Of a stretch of 64,000 nucleotides of DNA, positions 1 through 8,384 are shown in pieces. Where the stretch lies: NCBI GenBank assembly GCA_948736885.1, contig CAPXWY010000003.1, forward strand, positions 1 through 64,000, given 5' to 3'. The stretch comes from an uncultured Alistipes sp. (GTDB taxonomy: Bacteria > Bacteroidota > Bacteroidia > Bacteroidales > Rikenellaceae). The translations under genes and the position numbers were made by a program. The notes below the pieces were generated by a model. The model made no database searches and was not told where the DNA came from. It was given only the letters and a program-made list of their open reading frames with translations. The first letter of the stretch is position 1. The number at the start of each line of letters is the position of its first letter.

Positions 1-76
1 CACAATTCACAATTCACAATTCACAATTCACAATTCACAATTCACAATTCACAATTCACAATTCACAATTCACAAT
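1..76. repeat. Tandem heptamer array (CACAATT)
   Basis: Ten perfect copies of the 7-bp unit CACAATT plus six bases of an eleventh. The array may extend beyond the left edge of the window. Its reverse complement, ATTGTGA, also appears between parE and parC near 27,410, so it belongs to the heptamer family dispersed through this window. A perfect array of this length should be prone to slippage in copy number. Confidence 0.95.
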
Positions 77-117
77 AAAAATTTCCGACGGGTAGAGCCA
101 CCACCGAACAACACCCG

Positions 118-157
118 AAAAACAAAGCCAGTCTCCGATTCGGAAGCTGGCTTTGTT
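118..157 (-). terminator. Rho-independent terminator of the pectin operon
   Basis: An inverted repeat (AAAACAAAGCCAG and CTGGCTTTGTTTT) lies just downstream of the GH43 stop codon. Read on the minus strand it is a 13-bp stem followed by a run of T, so it should end transcription coming from uxaC through GH43. Confidence 0.8.
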
Positions 158-175
158 TTGAATGTCGGAACAGGA

Positions 176-1816
176 CTATTTGGAAGTGCGGAACCAATCG
201 ACGTCGATCCACCCGGCGTCGTTCTTATGGACCTGGGCATCGGCGAAGTAACCGACCTTGGCGCCGATCCAATGCCCGGCCTCGGCGGTGAAAGCGTCGC
301 CCAACTCGCGGAAGCGCTTGCCGTCGGTGCTGAACGAAAGTCTGCAAACCAGCCGCGGCGTAGCGTCGTCGTTCCACTGCTGCTCGAAACGGCACCGGAA
401 CCACACGTCGACGGGCTCGCCCGAAGCGGCGAACGGCTGCGAAGCGTCGACAATCTCGGGAGCACCCTTTTTCATGGCGCGCTTGCAGGTGGTCCGCTCG
501 ACGAGGAGCCTGCCGTCGGCATAACGCAGCCCGATGGTGGCATAATCGTGGCCCATGACAATCAACCCGGCGCGGTCGCCCTCGTAGGAGGGATGGAAAC
601 GGAGCTTCGTAGTGGCGGTATAGGTCGGGGCGTTGATTTTCTGCAAGAGCAGATTGCCGTTGTCGGAGAGGTTGCGCCAACCCTCGGGGCGGTTGCGGCA
701 ATAAAGGCGAAGCTCGCCGTCGGAGGGGTTGGGGAAGTACCAACCGAGCTGGGGATTGGCATGCCACTGCCATTGCAGCCCGAGCGTGCGGCCGTCGAAC
801 TCGTCGCTGTCGGCAGGCGTGCGGACGGCGCTTTTGACGCGGGAAGCAGGCTTGCGGAAAGTATCGACGGGCTCGCCGATGCCGTCGCCGTTGCGGTCGA
901 CGCCGACGATGCACCAGTCGTCGTCGGACCACGTGACGGGCTGAAGATGAACGACCCGCCCGTAGGCGTACATGTCGACGAAGTGGACGAACCACGAATT
1001 GCCCTCGACGTCGTCGACCAAACCTCCCTGGTGGGGGCCAGGGGTCTTGGTATTGCCCTGGTGGAGCACGGTACGGCACTCGTAGGGACCCCAAGGCGAC
1101 TTGGAACGCAGGACGATCTGCCAGCCGGGCTTGACGCCGCCCGCGGGAGCGAAGACGTAATACCAACCGTTGCGCTTGTAGAACTTGGGACCCTCGACGG
1201 TGGGATGGTCGCCGTGGCCGTCGAAAATCAGCACGTCCTCGCCGATGAGCCGCTCGCCGTCGGGCGTCATTTCGCAGACGCTCAACACGCTTTTCAACCC
1301 GGCGCACGACCCGGCCCAACCGTGGACCAGATAGGCCTTACCGTCGTCGTCCCACAAAGGGCAGGTGTCGATGATGCCCAGCACCTTCTTGATGAGGAGG
1401 GGTTCCGACCACTCGCCGCGCGGGTCCTGCGTCTTGGTCATGTAGATGCCGACGTAGGGATTGCCCCAATAGATATAGTACCAGCCGTCGTGGAACCGGA
1501 TGGAAGGCGCCCAGACCCCCTCGCCGTGGCGGGGCTTGTCGAAATGGTCGTAGGGCGGCTGCCGGGTGAAGACGGTGTTGACGATTTCCCAGTTCACCAA
1601 ATCGGTCGAATGGAGAATCTGCAACCCCGGGGCGCAGTTGAACGACGAGGAAGTCATCCAGAAATCGTCGCCCGTGCGGGTGACGTCGGGGTCGGAATAA
1701 TCGGCGTAGAGCACGGGATTCTTGTACTTGCCGTTGCCCAAATCGGGCGTCCAGACGGTCTGTGCCGAAACGGCAGCGGCCGAAAAAAGGCCGAAAAGCA
1801 AAAAGAGTTTTTTCAT
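176..1816 (-). CDS. Glycoside hydrolase family 43 protein (xylosidase/arabinofuranosidase type)
   Basis: A secreted five-bladed-propeller glycosidase of 546 aa, probably removing arabinose or xylose side chains from pectin. A signal peptide (residues 1-18, ending VSA-Q) is followed by the GH43 domain. The expected catalytic residues are D42 in YSDPDV (base), D150 in IDTCP (pKa modulator) and E208 in VEGPK (acid). The C-terminal 200 residues look like the beta-sandwich module common in this family. An in-frame start 95 codons upstream was rejected because it lies inside the pectinesterase gene and the signal peptide begins at MKKLFLLF. The start overlaps the pectinesterase stop by 4 bp (ATGA), implying translational coupling. 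The exact sugar specificity is inferred. Confidence 0.88.
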   Translation of the reverse strand: MKKLFLLFGLFSAAAVSAQTVWTPDLGNGKYKNPVLYADYSDPDVTRTGDDFWMTSSSFNCAPGLQILHSTDLVNWEIVNTVFTRQPPYDHFDKPRHGEGVWAPSIRFHDGWYYIYWGNPYVGIYMTKTQDPRGEWSEPLLIKKVLGIIDTCPLWDDDGKAYLVHGWAGSCAGLKSVLSVCEMTPDGERLIGEDVLIFDGHGDHPTVEGPKFYKRNGWYYVFAPAGGVKPGWQIVLRSKSPWGPYECRTVLHQGNTKTPGPHQGGLVDDVEGNSWFVHFVDMYAYGRVVHLQPVTWSDDDWCIVGVDRNGDGIGEPVDTFRKPASRVKSAVRTPADSDEFDGRTLGLQWQWHANPQLGWYFPNPSDGELRLYCRNRPEGWRNLSDNGNLLLQKINAPTYTATTKLRFHPSYEGDRAGLIVMGHDYATIGLRYADGRLLVERTTCKRAMKKGAPEIVDASQPFAASGEPVDVWFRCRFEQQWNDDATPRLVCRLSFSTDGKRFRELGDAFTAEAGHWIGAKVGYFADAQVHKNDAGWIDVDWFRTSK

Positions 1817-2808
1817 AGGTCGATGGATTGGAAACGGCCCGTCCAGTCGCTGCGGAACTGCTCGGAACCGGTCTTTTTGGCGAAAATATGCTCGGGCGTG
1901 TAGTCGGCGGCCTCGTCGTCGGAGAGCTCGTGCGACCACGCCACGCGGCGGCTGCGGTCGGCACCGGGGCCGCCACAGCGCCACTCGGCGTAGAACGAAG
2001 TGCGCTCGCGGGCGGGGTCGCGCCAGTTGTGCCACCCCTCGGGGCGGATGGCGGCGGGAAACTCGCACCGAAGCCACACGGTGCGTGCGGTGGATTTCCA
2101 AGGCCGCCCGAGGTAGACTTTCGTCACGCCGTCAGCGGCCGTCACGCGGCAATCGCGGAAGACATAGCCGTACTTGTTGCGCTCGGTGGTCGATGCGGCT
2201 GTAATGTAGCTGTCGGCCTTGCAATGGATCGCACAGCCGTCGAACAGGACGATGGAGGGACCGAAGATGAAATCGGTGGTACCCTCGATATACGTATCGA
2301 CGACATGGACGCGCGAGACATAACCCTTGGTGAAGAACGTATCCTGGTCGCCGACGAGCGCACAGTCGCCCACCAAGATGCGGTCGCCGCGGGTTTCGAG
2401 CGCCACGGCCTGCCCCACCCTGCCGGCGTCGTTGGCGACGGTGAGCCCTTCGAGCCACACGTCGTCGGCCTGGAGGGACATGGTATAACTATCGTAGGTG
2501 GTCAGCTCGTAACCGTCGACGACCTTGCCCGAGAAGTCGCTCCAAACGATGCGCACGCTGTCGCGACCGCCCACGCCGACGATTCGGACCTTGTCCTTGT
2601 AGACGTCCAAGGTGACTTTCTCGCGGTAAGTACCGGGCATGATGCGCACGGTGCGCCACGCGGCGGACTTGGAAGGCAACGCATCGAAACAAGCCTGCAC
2701 GGAGGTGAAATCCCCACCGCCGTTGCAGTCGACGACATACACGGACTTCTCCTGCGCCGCAGCGCAACAGCCGCACAGCAAAGCGAAGAAAAGGAGGATT
2801 CGTTTCAT
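1813..2808 (-). CDS. Pectinesterase (pectin methylesterase, CE8)
   Basis: Hydrolyses methyl esters of homogalacturonan, giving polygalacturonate for lyases or hydrolases. It has 331 aa with a signal peptide (residues 1-18, possibly a lipoprotein because of the cysteines at C12, C14 and C15). Family active-site residues are all present: Q133, Q155 and D156 in GDQDTFF, D179 in TTDFIFG and R235 in YLGRPW, with the usual 22-residue spacing between the two glutamines. The parallel beta-helix repeats span about residues 30-300. It lies between uxaA and GH43 in a galacturonate operon, which fits its role. An 83-bp gap to uxaA contains two repeat elements. Confidence 0.93.
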   Translation of the reverse strand: MKRILLFFALLCGCCAAAQEKSVYVVDCNGGGDFTSVQACFDALPSKSAAWRTVRIMPGTYREKVTLDVYKDKVRIVGVGGRDSVRIVWSDFSGKVVDGYELTTYDSYTMSLQADDVWLEGLTVANDAGRVGQAVALETRGDRILVGDCALVGDQDTFFTKGYVSRVHVVDTYIEGTTDFIFGPSIVLFDGCAIHCKADSYITAASTTERNKYGYVFRDCRVTAADGVTKVYLGRPWKSTARTVWLRCEFPAAIRPEGWHNWRDPARERTSFYAEWRCGGPGADRSRRVAWSHELSDDEAADYTPEHIFAKKTGSEQFRSDWTGRFQSIDL

Positions 2809-2815
2809 TTTACAA

Positions 2816-2843
2816 AGATTCTTCGCTGACGCTCAGAATGACA
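2816..2843. repeat. Extragenic repeat, AGATTCTTCGCTGACGCTCA type
   Basis: A 28-bp copy of the element AGATTCTTCGCTGACG...AGAATGACA. Near-identical copies occur at 20,092 and 55,586, and variants near 8,211, 55,413, 63,791 and 63,935. Its ends are partly self-complementary. All copies are intergenic. Confidence 0.85.
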
Positions 2844-2865
2844 CGATACTGCGAAAAAGACTATT

Positions 2866-2895
2866 TTCAATTCTTAATTTTTCATTTTTAATTAC
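2866..2895. repeat. AT-rich heptamer array at the uxaA stop codon
   Basis: Read on the minus strand the uxaA stop TAA runs directly into AATTAAA-AATGAAA-AATTAAG-AATTGAA, four degenerate 7-bp units. The composition contrasts sharply with the GC-rich genes on either side. Confidence 0.8.
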
Positions 2896-4382
2896 AAGGT
2901 AACGCCCGTCTTGAAGATGGCGATTTCCTTGAACCCGGTCTTCTCGTGGAGCAGATGCTCGCCGTTGGCCGTGGCGAGAACCTTGGCGATGAAACGCTCC
3001 AAGACGGCCTGCGGCTCCTCGTCCTCGACGAGCGTTCCGGCGTTGAAGTCGATCCAGTTGGACTTGAATTTCGAGAGCTGCGTATTGGTCGAAATCTTCA
3101 TCGTCGGCACGAAAGCCCCGAACGGCGTACCGCGCCCGGTGGTGAACAACACGAGTTGGCACCCCGACAAGGCGAGGGCCGAAGCGGCGACGAGGTCGTT
3201 ACCCGGAGCCTGCAAGAGGTTGAGCCCCTGCCTGCAAATGGGCTGCGTGTACTTGAGCACGTCGACGACCTGCTGGGCACCGCCTTTCTGCACGCACCCC
3301 AACGATTTCTCTTCGAGCGTGGTGATGCCGCCCTTCTTGTTGCCGGGCGAGGGATTCTCGTAAATGGGCTGGTCGAACTTGCGGAAATAACCCTTGAAAT
3401 CGTTGATGAGGCAGACCGTCCGGTCGAAAACCTGCCGGCTCTCGGCGCGGTCCATGAGGATGGTTTCGGCGCCGAACATCTCGGGCACCTCGGTCAGCAC
3501 GGTGGTGCCGCCCTGCGCGATGAGCCAATCGGAGAAAAGCCCGACGAGCGGATTGGCCGTGATGCCCGAAAAACCGTCGGAACCGCCGCACTTGAGCCCC
3601 ACGCGGAGGCAGGAAAGCGGCAGCGGCCGGCGCCTGTCGGCGCGGGTCTTCTCGACGAGCTCGCGGCAGATCTCGAAACCTGCGGCGATTTCGTCCTCGA
3701 CCTCCTGGGCGATGAGGAACTTCACGCGCTCGGCGTCCCACTCGCCGATGGTCTCCTTGAGGGCCGAAACCTGATTGTTCTCGCACCCGAGACCCAAGAC
3801 GAGGACCGCCCCGGCATTGGGATGCTTGATCAAAGCGGCGAGGGCCCGCTGTGTATTGGCGTGGTCGTCACCCAACTGCGAACAACCGTAATTATGGGTA
3901 TAGACCCGCACGTCGTCGAGGTGCGAACAATCGCACTCGGCCTTGACGCGCTCGGCGATGGCCTGCGCCTGCCCGTTGACGCACCCGACCGAGGGGACGA
4001 TCCACAACTCGTTGCGGATGCCCATCGTACCGTCCTTGCGGAGGTAACCCATGACCTTGGCGTCGCTCTTGGGATAACCGACCTCGTAGACCTTGGGCGC
4101 ATAGGCGTACTCCAAGTCGTCGCGGAGGTTGGTTTTGAGGTTGTGGGAATGAATCCACGCACCGGCAGGAATCGGCTCGGCAGCGTGGCCGATGGGATAA
4201 CCGTACTTGACGATGTTCTCGCCCTCGGCGATGTCGCGCAAGGCGAACTTATGACCGCGGGCGACGGTCTCGCGCAGGGTGACCTGCACGCCGTCGACGT
4301 CGAACGACTCGCCGGCCCAAAGGTTGTCGGCGAGGGCCACGGCGACGTTGTCCGCGGCGTTGATTTTCAGAAACCGTTTCAT
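2892..4382 (-). CDS. uxaA: Altronate dehydratase
   Basis: Dehydrates D-altronate to 2-keto-3-deoxygluconate (KDG), the third step of galacturonate breakdown, in the cytoplasm. The 496-aa protein has the full-length layout: an N-terminal SAF-type domain (about residues 1-90, with GHKFALRDI and ENIVKYG) and the large altronate hydrolase/galactarate dehydratase domain with GLKCGGSDGFSG and TTGRGTPFG. The start MKRFLKIN was chosen over one 10 codons upstream because it begins the family homology and lies just after a terminator-like hairpin. It is followed by pectinesterase and preceded by uxaB, with a possible attenuator in the 72-bp gap. Confidence 0.95.
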   Translation of the reverse strand: MKRFLKINAADNVAVALADNLWAGESFDVDGVQVTLRETVARGHKFALRDIAEGENIVKYGYPIGHAAEPIPAGAWIHSHNLKTNLRDDLEYAYAPKVYEVGYPKSDAKVMGYLRKDGTMGIRNELWIVPSVGCVNGQAQAIAERVKAECDCSHLDDVRVYTHNYGCSQLGDDHANTQRALAALIKHPNAGAVLVLGLGCENNQVSALKETIGEWDAERVKFLIAQEVEDEIAAGFEICRELVEKTRADRRRPLPLSCLRVGLKCGGSDGFSGITANPLVGLFSDWLIAQGGTTVLTEVPEMFGAETILMDRAESRQVFDRTVCLINDFKGYFRKFDQPIYENPSPGNKKGGITTLEEKSLGCVQKGGAQQVVDVLKYTQPICRQGLNLLQAPGNDLVAASALALSGCQLVLFTTGRGTPFGAFVPTMKISTNTQLSKFKSNWIDFNAGTLVEDEEPQAVLERFIAKVLATANGEHLLHEKTGFKEIAIFKTGVTL

Positions 4383-4395
4383 GGCTCTATACTCG

Positions 4396-4440
4396 AAAAA
4401 AGGGGCGGGCACGCTCTTCCTGCGAAGAACACCCGCCCCG
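4396..4440 (-). terminator. Intra-operon terminator-like hairpin between uxaB and uxaA
   Basis: On the minus strand GGGGCGGG and CCCGCCCC form an 8-bp GC stem, extended by an inner TCTTC/GAAGA stem, and are followed directly by TTTTTT. This is a textbook rho-independent terminator, yet it lies 13 bases before the uxaA start codon. It probably reduces read-through from the upstream genes into uxaA, pectinesterase and GH43. Whether it is conditional cannot be seen here. Confidence 0.7.
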
Positions 4441-4454
4441 GATGAACGATGGGT

Positions 4455-5912
4455 CTACTTGCTGAGGAACTTGTCCAACGCCTTGGCCATACCCAGTCCG
4501 CGGATGTCGGCGAGGTAAGCGGCGACGGCGGGAACGAAGCCCGGCACCTCGGAGAAATCGACGGTGAAGATACCGCTTTCTTTCACGATCTTCGCGACGG
4601 TGGCCTCCAAGTCGGCGGGATTCCAGCTCTTACGAATGAAATCGACGAACTCCTGCGTATCGTCGGGCTGGAACCCGCTTTCGGGACCGTAGAGCGACAA
4701 CAACGCGGCGAACGTGAAACACTCGTGCTGAGCGACGCGCTTGGCCTTGAACCAATTGTCCTTGACGGTGGGATAATTGCGGGCCTCCCATTTCGACAGC
4801 GAATTGAGCGAAATGGACTTGAGCATGTGCTTGATATAGGGGTTGTAGAAACGCTCCAGAATCCCGGCGGCGAACTGCTTCAGCTCGGCCTGGTCCTCCT
4901 CGATCATGGGAATCACCTCCTCGGCGACCATGTCGTTGATGAACTTCTCGATAGCGGGCGTATTGAACGCGTCCATGACGGTCTCGCAACCCATCTGCAA
5001 GGCGATGGGCACCATGCCGGTGTGCGACCCGTTGAGAATGCGCACCTTCTTGTCGCGGAACTGCTTGATAGAGGGCATGAAGATGACGTGCAGACCTGCC
5101 TTGTCGAGCGGCAGCTCCTTCATGACCTCCTTGTAACCGGGACCGCCGATAGCCCAGAGGTGGTACAACTCGGCCTTGACGACGAGATTGTCGTCGAAAC
5201 CTAACTCCTCCTTGATCTCGTTGATGGTGTCGCGCGGGAACCCGGGGACGATGCGGTCGACGAGCGTATCGCAGAAGTGGCAGTTCTGCTCGACCCAGTC
5301 GATGAAATCCTGCCCCAACTTGTTATACTCGGCGTGCCTGATGACGTACTCGTGGAGCGTGGAACCGTTGTTCTCGATGAGCTCGCAGCAGATGATGCAA
5401 AGCCCCTTGGAGGGGTCGCCGCCGAAGTGCTTGAAACGCTTGTAAAGCAAGGCGGTCATCTTGGCGGGGTACGACTTGGGCGGGCAGGCCGTGAGGTCGT
5501 CGCCCTCCTCGTAACGGATACCGGCCTCGGTGGTGTTGGAGATGGTGATCTTCAACTCGGGCGAGAGGAAATACTGCTCGTACTTCGCATAATCGACATA
5601 GGGATTGAACGAATCCATGACGCTCTTGACGAGCCGCACGTCCTTCTTGGGCTGCTTGTTCTCGATACCCTCCAGATAAACGTGGTAGAGGTTGTCCTGC
5701 TTATGGAGCATGTCGATCATGCCGAGCACCTTGTGCTCGGGGTCGAGGATGGGCTGGCAGATGGCCACGCCCGAATTCATGACGCCCTTCTCGTTGGCGA
5801 TGTCGATCTGCCAGTCGACGAACGCACGCAGGAAATTGCCCTCGCCGAACTGGAGGATTCTGACGGGCCGCTCCGGCTTGGAGACGGCAGACTTATTGAG
5901 CTGCTTGATCAT
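4455..5912 (-). CDS. uxaB: Tagaturonate reductase
   Basis: Reduces D-tagaturonate to D-altronate with NADH, the second step of the isomerase pathway for galacturonate. At 485 aa it has the length and order of the long-chain mannitol dehydrogenase family: an N-terminal Rossmann domain (ILQFGEGNFLRAFVDWQID, about residues 20-38) and a C-terminal helical domain with the family signature around NGSHTGMVPIALQMG. UxaB rather than fructuronate reductase is preferred because of its neighbours uxaA and uxaC. The gene starts 16 bp after the transporter stop codon. Confidence 0.94.
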   Translation of the reverse strand: MIKQLNKSAVSKPERPVRILQFGEGNFLRAFVDWQIDIANEKGVMNSGVAICQPILDPEHKVLGMIDMLHKQDNLYHVYLEGIENKQPKKDVRLVKSVMDSFNPYVDYAKYEQYFLSPELKITISNTTEAGIRYEEGDDLTACPPKSYPAKMTALLYKRFKHFGGDPSKGLCIICCELIENNGSTLHEYVIRHAEYNKLGQDFIDWVEQNCHFCDTLVDRIVPGFPRDTINEIKEELGFDDNLVVKAELYHLWAIGGPGYKEVMKELPLDKAGLHVIFMPSIKQFRDKKVRILNGSHTGMVPIALQMGCETVMDAFNTPAIEKFINDMVAEEVIPMIEEDQAELKQFAAGILERFYNPYIKHMLKSISLNSLSKWEARNYPTVKDNWFKAKRVAQHECFTFAALLSLYGPESGFQPDDTQEFVDFIRKSWNPADLEATVAKIVKESGIFTVDFSEVPGFVPAVAAYLADIRGLGMAKALDKFLSK

Positions 5913-5928
5913 TGCAATTGATTTGAGA

Positions 5929-7374
5929 TTACTTCAACACGATAGGTTTGTACTTGGGCACGAGGCTCTTCATGATGAACCACGCGAACAGGTAAGCCAC
6001 GGCGCAGATGCAGAAGACGATCATGTAACCTGCGGGCTTGCCGCTGAACCCGAAGAACGAGAACGCCTCGCCCTGGGCGGCGGAATAATCGAACAACATA
6101 CCGGCCCCCTTGTTGATGAGGAACGAACCGATACCCCCGGCCATGGCGCCGATGCCTGTGATGGTGGCGATGGTCGACTTGGGGAACATGTCGCCGATAG
6201 TGGAAAAGAGGTTGGCCGACCAAGCCTGGTGCCCGGCGCCCGCGATACCGATGATGACGGCGGGGAACCAGACGGAAAGACCCTGCAACGGCTGTGCGAA
6301 CAACGCCAGCAAAGGGAAGAAAGCGAAAATCAACATAGCGAGCATACGGCCCGAATAAGGCTCCATGCGCTTCTGCTCGACGAAGAACTTGGGCAGGTAA
6401 CCGCCGCCGATGGAGATGACGGTGACGATGAGGTAGAGCACGAAAACGAGCATCTTACCGGTGGTAGTCTCCATCGAATAACCGCACTCGGAGAAGTAGG
6501 CCGGAGCCCAGAAGAGGTAGAACCACCACACGCCGTCGGTGAAGAACTTGCCGACGATGAACGACCAGGTCTGCTTGTAACCGAAGCAACGGATGAAGGG
6601 AATGGCCTTTTCGTCGTCTGCGGACTTGGTCTCGGCGGGCTGCCCGGCCTCGTCCTGCAACATGTAATCGAGCTCGGCCTGGTTGACGAACCGGGATTCG
6701 CGGGGCTTGTCGTACATGAAAATCCAAAAGAACATCCACACGAAACCGAGGGCGCCGATGATGATGAAAGCCATCTCCCAACCCCACTTCGAAGCCAAAA
6801 CGGGAATGGAAAGCGGAGCGACGAGCGCCCCGACCGAAGCCCCGGCGTTGAAGAGCGACGTGGCGAATGCACGGTCCTTCTTGGGGAAATACTCGGCGGT
6901 GACCTTGATGGCGGCGGGGAAGTTGCCGGCTTCGCCGAGGGCGAGGATGGCGCGGCAGACGAGGAACAACCAGACGCTGACGGTGGCGATGGCTATGGCA
7001 GCCTCGGTGCCGTACTCGACGGCGCGCATGGCTTCGAGCGAAGCGTAACCCTCGATGTGCATGGTGGCCCAACCGCAAACGGCGTGGAGACAGGCGCCGA
7101 ACGACCAGATGCCGATGGCCCAAAGGTAACCTTTCTTGGTACCCATCCAATCGACGAACTTACCCGCGAAAAGGCAGGCGACGGCGTAGAAGATGGAGAA
7201 GAAACCCGTGATGGTACCGTAATCGGAATCGGTCCAATGGAACTCGGGGGCGATGAAGTCCTTCCAGGTGAGCGAAAGCACCTGACGGTCGAGGTAATTG
7301 ACCGTGGTGGCGACGAACAAAAGCAGGCACATCCACCAACGCCAGTTCGTCATGTTTTTCTTGATATCAGTCAT
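5929..7374 (-). CDS. MFS hexuronate transporter (ExuT-like)
   Basis: Inner-membrane major facilitator of 481 aa with about 12 hydrophobic segments, resembling the anion:cation symporter group that includes ExuT. Its place between eda and uxaB strongly suggests galacturonate (perhaps also glucuronate) uptake. A short loop motif DRQVLSLTWKDF after the first membrane segment resembles the DR motif of hexuronate transporters. There is a hydrophilic central loop around residues 230-250. The substrate is inferred from context. The gene has a 105-bp leader holding a strong hairpin. Confidence 0.88.
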   Translation of the reverse strand: MTDIKKNMTNWRWWMCLLLFVATTVNYLDRQVLSLTWKDFIAPEFHWTDSDYGTITGFFSIFYAVACLFAGKFVDWMGTKKGYLWAIGIWSFGACLHAVCGWATMHIEGYASLEAMRAVEYGTEAAIAIATVSVWLFLVCRAILALGEAGNFPAAIKVTAEYFPKKDRAFATSLFNAGASVGALVAPLSIPVLASKWGWEMAFIIIGALGFVWMFFWIFMYDKPRESRFVNQAELDYMLQDEAGQPAETKSADDEKAIPFIRCFGYKQTWSFIVGKFFTDGVWWFYLFWAPAYFSECGYSMETTTGKMLVFVLYLIVTVISIGGGYLPKFFVEQKRMEPYSGRMLAMLIFAFFPLLALFAQPLQGLSVWFPAVIIGIAGAGHQAWSANLFSTIGDMFPKSTIATITGIGAMAGGIGSFLINKGAGMLFDYSAAQGEAFSFFGFSGKPAGYMIVFCICAVAYLFAWFIMKSLVPKYKPIVLK

Positions 7375-7434
7375 TTAAGATTTCCGGTTAAAAGTTTCGG
7401 TTGAATCGGGACGGCGGCAGCCGCGCGGCGAAGA

Positions 7435-7468
7435 ACTTCCGCGCCCCTGCTGTCGGGACGCGGGAAGT
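7435..7468 (-). promoter_or_regulatory. Hairpin in the eda-exuT gap
   Basis: ACTTCCGCGCCCC and GGGACGCGGGAAGT pair over about 12 bp with two single-base interruptions and a 7-base loop. There is no T-run behind it on the minus strand, so RNA processing or stabilisation is more likely than termination. Confidence 0.4.
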
Positions 7469-7479
7469 CCCCGTCTACC

Positions 7480-8154
7480 CTACTTGCCCCTTACGGCGGC
7501 GATGACGCCGAGGGCGAAGCGGCATTTCTCGGCGATGGCCTTCCACTCCTTGGCGGCGATGACCTCCTTGGGGAAGAGCTGCGAACCCATGCCGACGCAG
7601 AAGACGCCGGCCTTGAACCACGCGGTGAGGTTCTCCTCGGTGGGCTCGACGGCGCCCGTAGCCATGATATTGGACCACGGCAGCGGCGCCTTGACGTTCT
7701 TGACGAACGACGGACCGCCGACGTTGCCAGCGGGGAAGACCTTGGTGAGGTCGCAGCCCAACTCCTGCGCCGTACCGATTTCGGTGACGGAACCGCACCC
7801 GGGCGTATAAGGCACGAGGTGGCGGTTGCAGACCCTGGCGACGTCGGGATTAAGGTAAGGACCGACGACGAAATTAGCGCCGTACTGCATATAGAGGGCA
7901 GCCGTGGGCGCGTCGACGATGGAACCGATACCCAACACCATGTCGGGGCACTCCTTAGCGGCGAACTTCACCAACTCAATGAAGACCTCCGAAGCGAAGT
8001 CGCCGCGGTTGGTGAACTCGAAAGCACGCACACCGCCCTCGTAACAAGCCTTGAGAACCTGCTTGGCGATCTCGGCGTCGGCATGATAGAACACGGGGAC
8101 CATACCGGTCTTGCCGATGGCCTCCATGACCTGAGACTTATTGAATCTTGCCAT
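7480..8154 (-). CDS. eda: KDPG aldolase (2-keto-3-deoxy-6-phosphogluconate aldolase)
   Basis: Splits KDPG into pyruvate and glyceraldehyde-3-phosphate, the last step of the pathway. The 224-aa class I aldolase shows the Schiff-base lysine at K138 in LTKVFPAG and the catalytic glutamate at E46 in [10 protein letters not shown], with the [11 protein letters not shown] segment near residue 75. It is cytoplasmic. It is separated from kdgK by 230 bp of repeat-rich DNA, unusual for an operon whose other gaps are mostly short. The start has an A-rich stretch upstream rather than a Shine-Dalgarno site, as expected for this phylum. Confidence 0.95.
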   Translation of the reverse strand: MARFNKSQVMEAIGKTGMVPVFYHADAEIAKQVLKACYEGGVRAFEFTNRGDFASEVFIELVKFAAKECPDMVLGIGSIVDAPTAALYMQYGANFVVGPYLNPDVARVCNRHLVPYTPGCGSVTEIGTAQELGCDLTKVFPAGNVGGPSFVKNVKAPLPWSNIMATGAVEPTEENLTAWFKAGVFCVGMGSQLFPKEVIAAKEWKAIAEKCRFALGVIAAVRGK

Positions 8155-8384
8155 TTTTTATAAAGTGAAAGGTGAAGAGTTAAAAGTGAATTTCCGGTTT
8201 TCAACGCGGTGCCATTCTGAATGAAGTCAAAGGCTCCGAAACAGAAGAATGACGACCGAAAATTTCCAATCGGAATTCAACTATGCGGCTGCGGTCTGCG
8301 GAACCCGCGGTGCAACTCCATGAGCTGCACCGCGAATCAGCCGGACAACCGAATTTTTAATTCTTAATTTTTAATTCTTAATTT
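8155..8384. repeat. Repeat-filled spacer between kdgK and eda
   Basis: No gene is seen in these 230 bp. From left to right it holds a heptamer array (8,158-8,192, AAAGTGA-AAGGTGA-type units), a diverged copy of the CATTCTGA...AGAATGAC element (8,211-8,252), a strong hairpin (CGCGGTGCA at 8,306 with TGCACCGCG at 8,326, flanked by CGGCTG/CAGCCG) and a second heptamer array (8,351-8,384) touching the kdgK stop codon. Confidence 0.75.

Noticed and set aside
1..76. CRISPR-like repeat
   Set aside because: The unit is 7 bp with no spacers, so it is a simple tandem repeat.
158..1903. 581-codon plus-strand open frame opposite GH43
   Set aside because: GH43 catalytic residues and signal peptide are clear on the minus strand; the plus frame translates to repetitive Val/Gly/Asp text.
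8286..8344. Terminator between kdgK and eda
   Set aside because: The hairpin is strong but has no adjacent T-run on the minus strand; kept only as part of the repeat-filled spacer.
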